Assembly: GCA_009786775.1 (NCBI GenBank)
Contig: WQRL01000175.1
Coordinates: 1 to 5,016, forward strand
DNA from: Oscillospiraceae bacterium
GTDB taxonomy: Bacteria > Bacillota > Clostridia > Oscillospirales > Oscillospiraceae
Length of the DNA stretch: 5,016 nucleotides
Direction: 5' to 3'
The translations under genes were made by a program, and so were the position numbers. Below the pieces are notes generated by a model, which was not told where the DNA came from, made no database searches, and worked only from the letters and a program-made list of their open reading frames with translations. Positions within the stretch are counted from its first letter, which is position 1. Each line of letters opens with the position of its first letter. This document shows positions 1 to 5,016 of this stretch, piece by piece.

Positions 1-716
1 CCCTTGACTTCACAAACATATGTAGGCGCGCTCATGGATATCTCATCCAGCCCATCCTCTCCATGCACAACCATTGTACTCTTAACACCCAAATTGCACA
101 TAACCTGCGCCAGCGGCTCCACCAAAGCCCTGTCATAAACACCCATCAGCTCCATACTCGCACCAGCAGGATTAGTCAGAGGGCCAATAATATTAAACAC
201 AGTCCTAATGCCCAGCTCACGCCTAATGGGAGCCACAAACTTCATCGCAATATGATAGTTTTGCGCAAACATAAAGCAAATCCCAATTTTGTGCAGCAGC
301 TCCGCGCTCTTCTCGGGCGAAATATTTATATTCACCCCAAGAGCTTCCAGTACATCCGCCGACCCGCATTTGCTTGAGGCACTGCGGTTGCCGTGCTTTG
401 CCACAGCAATTCCTGCCGCCGCAGTAATTATAGAAGCTGTGGTAGAAATATTAAACGTATTGGCATGATCCCCGCCTGTGCCGACAATCTCCAGCGCATC
501 CATATCATGAAGCAGCCTGACACAGTGCGAGCGCATGCCGGAAGCCGAACCGGTTATTTCATCTATGGTTTCGCCTTTGAGGCTCAAGGCTGTCAAATAA
601 GCGCTCATCTGCACAGGTGACGCTTCCCCTGTCATTATCTCATCCATCACCGCCCGCGCCTCATCATAACTCAAATCCTGCTTCTTCGACAGGGATAAAA
701 TTGCTTCCTTAATCAT
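1..716 (-). CDS. trpD: Anthranilate phosphoribosyltransferase TrpD (3' end outside the window)
   Basis: TrpD transfers the phosphoribosyl group of PRPP to anthranilate, the second committed step of tryptophan synthesis, in the cytoplasm. Reading the minus strand from the ATG at 714-716 gives 238 uninterrupted residues. The N-terminal helical domain starts [20 protein letters not shown]. The PRPP-binding signature GTGGD is at residues 79-83, NIST at 89-92, KHGNRS at 107-112, and the anthranilate-site stretch [19 protein letters not shown] at about 165-183. The Mg-binding Asp-Glu pair is at 224-225. The family is usually about 330-345 residues, so roughly 100 C-terminal residues lie beyond position 1. 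The start is supported by an AAAGGAA ribosome binding site at 728-734 and by the usual MIKEA beginning. It is a stand-alone TrpD with no fused glutaminase domain. The transporter gene lies 126 bp upstream on the same strand with no clear terminator between them, so co-transcription from the T-box promoter is likely but inferred. trpE and trpG do not lie immediately upstream. Confidence 0.96.
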   Translation of the reverse strand, partial: MIKEAILSLSKKQDLSYDEARAVMDEIMTGEASPVQMSAYLTALSLKGETIDEITGSASGMRSHCVRLLHDMDALEIVGTGGDHANTFNISTTASIITAAAGIAVAKHGNRSASSKCGSADVLEALGVNINISPEKSAELLHKIGICFMFAQNYHIAMKFVAPIRRELGIRTVFNIIGPLTNPAGASMELMGVYDRALVEPLAQVMCNLGVKSTMVVHGEDGLDEISMSAPTYVCEVK

Positions 717-842
717 AAAAATAAGCATTCCTTTCGATAATCTAAAGATACAAATAAATCATAAAAACATAACAAAACTTCCGCTTGCCCGCTTGCGCAC
801 CTCTTTATCCCGCATTTCTCGGCAAGTGTGCACATAACTACT
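717..842 (-). other. Transporter-trpD intergenic spacer
   Basis: This 126-bp gap separates the transporter stop codon from the trpD start. It contains the trpD ribosome binding site (728-734), an AT-rich stretch (about 735-780) and a GC-richer part near the transporter. The GC-richer part carries a perfect tandem duplication of the 8-mer CCGCTTGC (781-788 and 789-796). A 6-bp inverted repeat, CTTGCC (784-789) with GGCAAG (821-826), has a long loop and no adjacent T-run, so it is not a credible intrinsic terminator. A weak minus-strand promoter (TTGTTA, 17 bp, TGTATC) could be drawn in the AT-rich part, but the match is poor. Read-through from the transporter into trpD is the simpler reading. 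Confidence 0.5.
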
Positions 843-2255
843 TTACCCAAACAAGCCTAGGCTAATCCACATTGGAACTGCTGCAACTAATCCGATTAAG
901 CAAGCTGCTGAATAAATCAGCCCATACATCCCCAGATGCTTGTTCTCCCACGCCCTATCCTGCGCGATTGAACGGCTCATGACAGCCCACATGTTCTGGT
1001 ACGCGAGGAAAAACGCATTGCCGGCCAGGATGAAAATAGCAATCCACACAAGCGGGCTAATACCATATGCTGCTTGTATATCCGGCAAAATCGGCACCAT
1101 AATTGCTATAGTAGGGATAAACATCGCTACATCAATCAGGCTCCACAAGAACATAAAAATCATAACTGTGAAAACAAACAGCCAAGGATTTCCCGCAATC
1201 GGTGCCAGTGCAGGCACCACAACACCTGAGAGCCATGCCGAAATCCCAGTTGCGGCAAATATTGAGCCTAAACTGAGCGCCATAGCAATGAAAATAACAA
1301 GGTTCCAGTTAGCTGCGCCGTTAAAATCCTTTGTTTCCAAAACGCCAAACAGAAAGAACGCCAGCATCGCCACGATACATATAACCGCCGTGGAAAGGCC
1401 GTGCAGCCCTCCCGTGAGCGACATAATGAAAACAACGGAAAGAATCACTGCTGCTATAATCTCATTTCGCTCCATTTTGCCCGCAGACTGCTTCTTCGCC
1501 GCCTCAAAAGCCTCCTTGGAGAGCTTTTCCTCAGGCTTTAGAAATATAAGGCCCCCCACGACCAGCAGCACTGTAGCAATTGCCACAGGCAGCAGCAAAA
1601 CACTCATCCAGCTATTAAAAGTAATAAGCCCCGTCATCCCGGCATTTTCGACTTGCCCTTGAATAAACGGCCCCCAAATCACACCCGTTAGCCAGCCTGA
1701 GCCTGGAATCAGCGCCATGGCAAATGCAGTCAATAAAATCAGCGAGTTGCCTTTTGAGCCTTTTTTCAGCTTAAATAGCTCACAGCACGACACAGCCACC
1801 GGAAGCATGATTGCGACACGCACCGTAGTCGCAGGGGTCAAAATAGACAGCACAACCCCAATTGGAATCCATGCAAATATAAGCGCAGCATAAGTCGGCT
1901 TGCACAGCCTTATAATCCCCATTGCCACACGCCGCCCGAGCCCGGTCTTTTCCAGCGTATATCCGAAAAAGAATGCCGGAACTAAAGTCCAAAGAGCCGT
2001 CTGCGTAAACCCTGAAAACACATACCCCGGCGGGAGCCCGATGAACAGCCCCACAAGAGCCAGCACCAGCCCGCCTATGGCGTACGTCAGCTTAAAAGGC
2101 TTGAAAATCCATATACACAGCGCAACAATTATGCCCCCCAGCATAATATGAGCCGGGTCACTAAGCTCATAAATCGGCCGCACTGCGATTATAAACACCG
2201 CAATCAAAGCCATTGCCGCACTGCCTAAACGAGAAACACTCACTGTCTTTGCCAT
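843..2255 (-). CDS. SLC13/DASS-type permease under tryptophan T-box control
   Basis: This is a polytopic membrane transporter of 470 residues, with about 11-12 hydrophobic segments across almost its whole length and one charged loop at about residues 240-263. Its length, the repeated hairpin-like halves around TPATTVRVAIMLPV (140-153) and IDVAMFIPTIAIMVPI (374-389), and the general pattern fit the SLC13/DASS group of the ion transporter superfamily, which imports carboxylates or oxyanions, often with sodium. No SNT tripeptide occurs anywhere, although that motif marks the substrate and sodium sites of canonical members, so neither substrate nor coupling ion can be carried over from the family. 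The ATG at 2253-2255 is chosen because a perfect AGGAGG lies 9 bases upstream. The open frame extends upstream to 2339, but that would run back through the T-box terminator. The Trp-specific T-box and the downstream trpD point to tryptophan, indole, anthranilate or another aromatic precursor as cargo. That is inference. Confidence 0.85.
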   Translation of the reverse strand: MAKTVSVSRLGSAAMALIAVFIIAVRPIYELSDPAHIMLGGIIVALCIWIFKPFKLTYAIGGLVLALVGLFIGLPPGYVFSGFTQTALWTLVPAFFFGYTLEKTGLGRRVAMGIIRLCKPTYAALIFAWIPIGVVLSILTPATTVRVAIMLPVAVSCCELFKLKKGSKGNSLILLTAFAMALIPGSGWLTGVIWGPFIQGQVENAGMTGLITFNSWMSVLLLPVAIATVLLVVGGLIFLKPEEKLSKEAFEAAKKQSAGKMERNEIIAAVILSVVFIMSLTGGLHGLSTAVICIVAMLAFFLFGVLETKDFNGAANWNLVIFIAMALSLGSIFAATGISAWLSGVVVPALAPIAGNPWLFVFTVMIFMFLWSLIDVAMFIPTIAIMVPILPDIQAAYGISPLVWIAIFILAGNAFFLAYQNMWAVMSRSIAQDRAWENKHLGMYGLIYSAACLIGLVAAVPMWISLGLFG

Positions 2256-2264
2256 TACCCAATA

Positions 2265-2270
2265 CCTCCT
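2265..2270 (-). promoter_or_regulatory. Ribosome binding site of the SLC13-type permease
   Basis: On the minus strand this reads AGGAGG, followed by a 9-base spacer and ATG at 2253-2255. It fixes the start of the permease at 2255 rather than at the in-frame ATG 84 bases further upstream. It lies just after the T-tract of the T-box terminator, so it is transcribed only when the terminator is bypassed. Confidence 0.9.
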
Positions 2271-2277
2271 AAAATAC

Positions 2278-2315
2278 AAAAAAATCCCTGGAAAAGCAAA
2301 ACTGCTCTCCAAGGA
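2278..2315 (-). terminator. T-box regulated intrinsic terminator
   Basis: On the minus strand the 5' arm TCCTTGGAGAGCA (2315-2303) pairs with TGCTTTTCCAGGGA (2298-2285) across a GTTT loop. The stem has about 13 base pairs, including G-U pairs and one bulged U, and is followed by seven T residues (2284-2278). The first part of the 5' arm is shared with the antiterminator, as expected for a transcriptional T-box switch. The terminator should form when charged tRNA-Trp is plentiful. Confidence 0.93.
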
Positions 2316-2540
2316 CGAATTATTAATCCGCGGTGCCACCTTGATTCACGGCTCAAAGCCGCGCTCTTAGCAAGATACTATCATATCTTCGGCAACTAAC
2401 GTGTGCCCAACGTCATGGAATACTTGGCAAAAGCCTTTGACCATGCCCTCCGCGGTCCATTTAGCAGCCTGCATTTCAACCCGGTTCTCAGCCCTCCGGA
2501 CTCTCTGTACAGCGCATATACTGCTTTTATCTCCGCCTCA
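2278..2540 (-). promoter_or_regulatory. T-box riboswitch leader, tRNA-Trp specific
   Basis: This transcribed leader senses uncharged tRNA and controls transcription of the permease by antitermination. The conserved T-box AAGGTGGCACCGCGG is at 2342-2328. Stem I carries the conserved AGAGAG element (2506-2501) and a distal loop GGGCUGAGAA closed by CCGG/CCGG. The specifier loop is bounded by GCGG (2536-2533) pairing with CCGC (2455-2452) and by GCAG (2524-2521) pairing with CUGC (2467-2464). Its 3' side reads UAAAUGGA, giving the usual purine-AA, specifier, A layout with UGG (2459-2457), the tryptophan codon. The antiterminator bulge is UGGC (2338-2335); its C would pair with discriminator G73, as found in bacterial tRNA-Trp. 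Reading AUG (Met) one base earlier fits worse, since tRNA-Met has A73. A Stem III-like hairpin (2361-2349) precedes the T-box. CAAGG before the bulge can pair with CCUUG (2314-2310), which is also the terminator's 5' arm, so the two folds exclude each other. Confidence 0.95.
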
Positions 2541-2568
2541 ACGGTTTAACCAATATTAATTTTTTACA

Positions 2569-2597
2569 ACATTAGCACAGCATCATACAAAAGTCAA
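2569..2597 (-). promoter_or_regulatory. Predicted sigma-A promoter of the T-box/permease transcript
   Basis: On the minus strand there is a good -35 box, TTGACT (2597-2592), then a 17-bp spacer, then TAATGT (2574-2569) as a weak -10 box. The -10 is preceded by an extended TGC element (2577-2575), which would compensate. Transcription would begin near 2562, about 20 bases before Stem I of the T-box. The -35 box touches the predicted -35 of the divergent MFS promoter. Confidence 0.55.
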
Positions 2598-2626
2598 TGG
2601 CAATTTTTCACAAAATACTGTATACT
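2597..2626 (+). promoter_or_regulatory. Predicted promoter of the MFS transporter gene
   Basis: A good -10 box, TATACT, is at 2621-2626. The best -35 at suitable distance is ATGGCA (2597-2602), with an 18-bp spacer and four of six consensus matches. Transcription would start near 2633, leaving a very short leader before the ribosome binding site. It lies back to back with the T-box promoter. Confidence 0.45.
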
Positions 2627-2643
2627 ATATCTATTAAACAAAT

Positions 2644-2648
2644 GGAGG
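2644..2648 (+). promoter_or_regulatory. Ribosome binding site of the MFS gene
   Basis: GGAGG ends 5 bases before the ATG at 2654. It decides the start among three in-frame ATGs. The one at 2597 lies within the predicted promoter, and the one at 2642 overlaps this ribosome binding site. Confidence 0.8.
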
Positions 2649-2653
2649 TACCC

Positions 2654-3895
2654 ATGAGCCGCCATATAACAAAACTCTGGAACAAAGATTTCTCACTGCT
2701 GATGATTGTACAAGTAATTGCCCTGTTTGCAAACTCAATCATCACTTTTGTTTTGCCTCTTTACATACTGCAAATCAGCGGCTCCCCTGCCCTTTTCGGA
2801 ACCGTCCTCGCACTGGCCTCCGTGCCGATAATCCTAATGTCCCCAATCGGCGGCGTACTCGCCGACAGGAACAAACGCCAGCGGATAATGCTCTGGATGG
2901 ACATTAGCACCACCGCAGTCATACTAATTTTCATCGCAGCCAGCGGCATCACCGGAGTTCTCGTGCCGATAATAATAATCAAACTAATCGCGCTGAACAT
3001 AATCCAAGGCATCTACATGCCCGCCGCCATGTCAGCAGTGCGCTTTCTAGTCCCAGAGGACAAACTCCTGCCGGCAAACGCAGCAGTCAACATGGTGTTT
3101 TCCCTCTCCAATGCCGTAGGCCCTGTCGTAGGCACCATTCTCTTTGCAAATTTCGGAATTATGCCCATACTCACAATAGGCGTCATTATATTTGCCATCT
3201 GCGCCGTAATCGACCTCTTCATCCGCATCCCATTCACTAAAAAGAAAAAGACCGAGAGCATCATATCTCTCGTCAAAACTGACCTAGCGCGCTGCGCCCG
3301 CTTCGGAATAAAAGAAAAGCCCGCCATCGGCAAGCTGACACTTATAATATTCCTCTACAGCATTCCAACCATAGCCATGGTCTTTGTTGCGTTTCCAATC
3401 CTGATTACCCAGACTCTGGAAATGAGCGAAGTATTCCTCGGCCTCAGCCAAGGAATCATGATGGGAGGCGGCCTGCTCGGCGGCATTTTGGCAGGAACGC
3501 TTGGCAAAAGGTTTCCTATTAACAAAGCCCACATAATTTTGCTTCTATGCAGCCTGCTGACATTTCCCATGGGCCTGGTCTTCATGCTCGAAGCCTCCAC
3601 CGCAGCCGCCTATGTGGTCGTAACACTCTCCGGCACCATAATTTCACTATCCACCCAAATAGTCTTAATCCAGATTCTCGCCTACGTCCAGCTCGAAACC
3701 CCTGTCGCACTGGTCGGCAAAGTAGTGGCCTTCGTCATGGCCCTGGCCATAGCTGCCTACCCCCTCGGCCAATTCCTCTTCGGCCTCCTTCTGGACATAC
3801 TAACAGACATCCCCTGGGTCGCGCTATACATCTCCGCAATCATGTCCTCCATCATAGCCGGCTGGTCAATAAAACATTTTGAAAAAATGAAGTAA
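2654..3895 (+). CDS. MFS transporter, DHA3-like (drug or metabolite exporter)
   Basis: This is a 413-residue inner membrane protein with about 12 predicted membrane segments in two halves, split by a charged loop around KKKKTES (residues 196-202). The loop between segments 2 and 3 has the MFS motif A, GGVLADRNKRQ (66-76), including the Asp-Arg pair (71-72). A stretch around FLVPEDKLLPANAAVNM (131-147), followed by NAVGPVVG, resembles the DHA3 group that includes macrolide exporters such as MefA. The family uses the proton gradient to expel small molecules; the substrate here is unknown and resistance should not be assumed. The start at 2654 follows GGAGG at 2644-2648. The gene is single, with its own predicted promoter and a strong terminator 46 bp after the stop. 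It is divergent from the Trp-controlled permease, so a role in exporting an aromatic compound is possible but unproven. Confidence 0.9.
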   Translation: MSRHITKLWNKDFSLLMIVQVIALFANSIITFVLPLYILQISGSPALFGTVLALASVPIILMSPIGGVLADRNKRQRIMLWMDISTTAVILIFIAASGITGVLVPIIIIKLIALNIIQGIYMPAAMSAVRFLVPEDKLLPANAAVNMVFSLSNAVGPVVGTILFANFGIMPILTIGVIIFAICAVIDLFIRIPFTKKKKTESIISLVKTDLARCARFGIKEKPAIGKLTLIIFLYSIPTIAMVFVAFPILITQTLEMSEVFLGLSQGIMMGGGLLGGILAGTLGKRFPINKAHIILLLCSLLTFPMGLVFMLEASTAAAYVVVTLSGTIISLSTQIVLIQILAYVQLETPVALVGKVVAFVMALAIAAYPLGQFLFGLLLDILTDIPWVALYISAIMSSIIAGWSIKHFEKMK

Positions 3896-3941
3896 GGGAT
3901 ATGCCCGTTTTGCATCACCCCAAAGCAAAATTCACAAAATG

Positions 3942-3980
3942 TTCACATTTCTGATTTGACCTCAGAAATGTGGATTTTTT
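3942..3980 (+). terminator. Intrinsic terminator of the MFS gene
   Basis: The 13-base arm TTCACATTTCTGA (3942-3954) pairs fully with TCAGAAATGTGGA (3962-3974), with one G-U pair, across a 7-base loop. Six T residues follow (3975-3980). It ends the MFS transcript and insulates the downstream Rpn gene. The rest of the MFS-Rpn gap (3981-4126) shows no coding sequence. Confidence 0.93.
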
Positions 3981-4059
3981 ATTCACTCAGCCTCTTGGAT
4001 GATGAAAATAACTGCGAAAAAACGCCCACACAGATGAAAACTTCGCCAATCCCTTGAAT

Positions 4060-4088
4060 TTGCAAACATCTGATAAAATATTTATATC
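4060..4088 (+). promoter_or_regulatory. Possible promoter of the Rpn-family gene
   Basis: TTGCAA (4060-4065), a 17-bp spacer and TATATC (4083-4088) give four of six matches in each box. An overlapping alternative uses TTGAAT (4054-4059) with a poorly spaced AT-rich -10. A promoter is expected here because a strong terminator lies upstream, but the exact boxes are uncertain. Confidence 0.3.
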
Positions 4089-4126
4089 CAATAACAGCAA
4101 ATAATCTTGCGTAGCTGGAGGAAATT

Positions 4127-4927
4127 ATGATAGAATTAAAACACAAACTTACCAATGACATCCTGTTCAAAATGATGTTCATATACAACCAAGACCTGCT
4201 GAAACAATTGGTAGCTTCACTTTTAAATCTTGATTATAGAACACTCAAACACTTCACAGTAACAAATCAAGAAATCCCACCCGAAGAAATAGGCCAGAAA
4301 TTTTGCAGGCTTGACATAAACATGAACGTCAACGGCAACTTTATTAATCTGGAAATTCAAGTCCGTGATGAAGGGAACTACCCTGAGAGAAGCCTGTATT
4401 ACATGGCCAGAGTACTCTCCTCAAACCTCAGCACAGGTGAGGACTTCAAAGAAATCCCGCAAGTAATTATGATAAACATTCTGGACTTCTCCCTGTTTCC
4501 AAATCAAAGCAGAATCCACTCAGAATTCCAAATGCTTGAAGTCACAAGCCACGAACCACTGACAGACAAAGCCGCAATACACTTTTTCGAACTTCCTAAA
4601 CTAACCAAGGAAATAATATATGACAGCGGCCAGCAAATCTGGCTCCGCCTGATAAATGCCAAAACGGAAGAAGACCTAGCCGCAATAGAAGCATTAGGAG
4701 TGCCTATTATGAAAAAAGCAATAAAAGCATACCGCAGGGTATCCACATCACCTGAATACGCCGAAATCAAACGACTTCGCGAAAAAGCCGGCCACGACGA
4801 AGCCCAGGCCATCAGCAACGCAGAACGCAAGAGGGACAACTATTGGCAAAACATAGTAGCAGACCTCAACGCAGAAAAAGATTCAACAATCGCCACCCAA
4901 GCCGCACTAATCGCCGAACTTAAGTAA
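4127..4927 (+). CDS. Rpn-family PD-(D/E)XK nuclease / putative transposase, probably 3'-truncated by an IS
   Basis: This 266-residue protein belongs to the Rpn (recombination-promoting nuclease) / PDDEXK_2 group. The start KHKLTNDILFKMMF (residues 5-18) is typical of the family. The catalytic core has Asp63 in RLDINM and Glu76 with Gln78 in LEIQV, the E-x-Q form usual in this group in place of E-x-K. A later strand, PQVIMINILDFSLF (111-124), is also a hallmark. Characterised relatives such as RpnA are DNA endonucleases that raise RecA-independent recombination; some Rpn genes have been linked to phage defence. The last 50 residues are charged and probably coiled coil. The start follows GGAGG (4117-4121) by 5 bases. 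The final Lys codon and the TAA stop overlap the putative terminal repeat of an IS66-like element starting at 4924, so the original C-terminus was probably longer and the present stop comes from the insertion. The catalytic core is intact. Cellular role is unknown. Confidence 0.88.
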   Translation: MIELKHKLTNDILFKMMFIYNQDLLKQLVASLLNLDYRTLKHFTVTNQEIPPEEIGQKFCRLDINMNVNGNFINLEIQVRDEGNYPERSLYYMARVLSSNLSTGEDFKEIPQVIMINILDFSLFPNQSRIHSEFQMLEVTSHEPLTDKAAIHFFELPKLTKEIIYDSGQQIWLRLINAKTEEDLAAIEALGVPIMKKAIKAYRRVSTSPEYAEIKRLREKAGHDEAQAISNAERKRDNYWQNIVADLNAEKDSTIATQAALIAELK

Positions 4928-4943
4928 GCGGTCAAGATAAAAA
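4924..4943. repeat. Putative IS66-type terminal inverted repeat
   Basis: The sequence starting GTAAGCGGTCAAG would be the outer end of the element. The inner limit is a guess at the usual length of about 20 bp, since the partner repeat is outside the window. It contains the TAA that stops the Rpn gene. Confidence 0.45.
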
Positions 4944-4947
4944 AGAG

Positions 4948-5016
4948 TTAGAAGTTATGAATATTCCACGGCATAAGTTTGTCGAGGATGTCGTTAGGTG
5001 GAGTATTTCCAACCAA
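4948..5016 (-). CDS. IS66-like transposase, C-terminal fragment (5' part outside the window)
   Basis: The minus strand is open from the window edge to TAA at 4948-4950 and encodes 22 residues. They include PPNDILDKLMPWN near the end. A leucine-rich stretch ending in L-(L/M)-P-W just before the C-terminus is characteristic of the IS66 transposase C-terminal domain. The catalytic DDE domain would lie to the right of the window. The stop is 24 bp inside the putative element end. With so few residues this rests on the motif plus the adjacent GTAAGCGG end. Confidence 0.5.
   Translation of the reverse strand: MVGNTPPNDILDKLMPWNIHNF

Larger units (their letters stand above)
4924..5016 (-). mobile_element. 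Right end of an IS66-family insertion sequence (partial)
   Basis: Two signals agree. A candidate element end starts GTAAGCGG at 4924; IS66-family terminal repeats typically begin with GTAA. Inside it, 24 bp away, ends a minus-strand reading frame with an IS66-transposase-like C-terminus. The rest of the element, the other terminal repeat and the 8-bp target duplication typical of the family lie beyond the window, so the assignment cannot be completed here. Confidence 0.55.

Noticed and set aside
63..620. Plus-strand open frames opposite trpD
   Set aside because: They have no recognisable protein features and lie antisense to a clearly coding trpD.
2256..2339. Upstream extension of the permease by 28 codons to an ATG at 2339
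   Set aside because: It would be translated from the T-box antiterminator and terminator sequence and has no ribosome binding site, while AGGAGG sits correctly before the ATG at 2255.
2453..2462. AUG (methionine) as the T-box specifier
   Set aside because: UGG gives the usual AA-specifier-A spacing, and the UGGC bulge requires a G73 discriminator, which fits tRNA-Trp and not tRNA-Met.
2597..2653. MFS start at 2597 or 2642
   Set aside because: The first lies in the predicted promoter, and the second overlaps the GGAGG that serves the ATG at 2654.
3979..4188. Minus-strand open frame across the Rpn promoter region
   Set aside because: It overlaps the start of the well-supported Rpn gene, and its product has no recognisable features.
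4959..5009. Imperfect inverted repeat GAATATTCCAC / GTGGAGTATTTC
   Set aside because: It lies inside the putative transposase coding end, has mismatches and no T-run, and is probably chance.
4957..5016. Plus-strand open frame starting MNIPRHKF and running off the window
   Set aside because: The ribosome binding site is poor, and the opposite strand gives an IS66-like transposase C-terminus with a matching element end.

Overview
The window looks like a piece of a Bacillota (Firmicutes) chromosome. The evidence is a textbook T-box riboswitch, strong AGGAGG/GGAGG ribosome binding sites, intrinsic terminators, moderate base composition and an Rpn-type PD-(D/E)XK gene of the kind common in Clostridia and Negativicutes. 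The species cannot be fixed from the sequence; a Negativicutes-like host is only a guess.

Left part, minus strand (about 1-2600). Read in the direction of transcription, there is a promoter (2569-2597), then a T-box leader (about 2278-2540) ending in an intrinsic terminator, then a 470-residue SLC13/DASS-type permease (843-2255), a 126-bp gap with no convincing terminator, and the first 238 codons of trpD (1-716), which runs off the window edge. The T-box can be read in detail. The specifier triplet is UGG (Trp), and the antiterminator bulge is UGGC, whose last base pairs with a G73 discriminator as in bacterial tRNA-Trp. Uncharged tRNA-Trp should therefore switch on the transporter, and probably trpD by read-through. 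trpE and trpG do not precede trpD here. This suggests that the transporter takes up tryptophan or a precursor, possibly anthranilate, the substrate of TrpD.

Middle part, plus strand (about 2597-3980). A DHA3-like MFS exporter gene (2654-3895) is transcribed divergently. Its promoter lies back to back with the T-box promoter, and its transcript ends at a strong 13-bp-stem terminator (3942-3980). Its substrate is unknown.

Right part (about 4050-5016). An Rpn/PDDEXK_2-family nuclease gene (4127-4927) is followed directly by what looks like the right end of an IS66-family element: an end starting GTAAGCGG at 4924, and the last 22 codons of a minus-strand transposase ending in an LMPWN motif. The Rpn stop codon lies inside the putative IS terminal repeat, so the 3' end of this gene was probably cut by the insertion.

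The strongest item is the tryptophan T-box in front of an SLC13-type transporter coupled to trpD. The second is the Rpn/IS66 junction.
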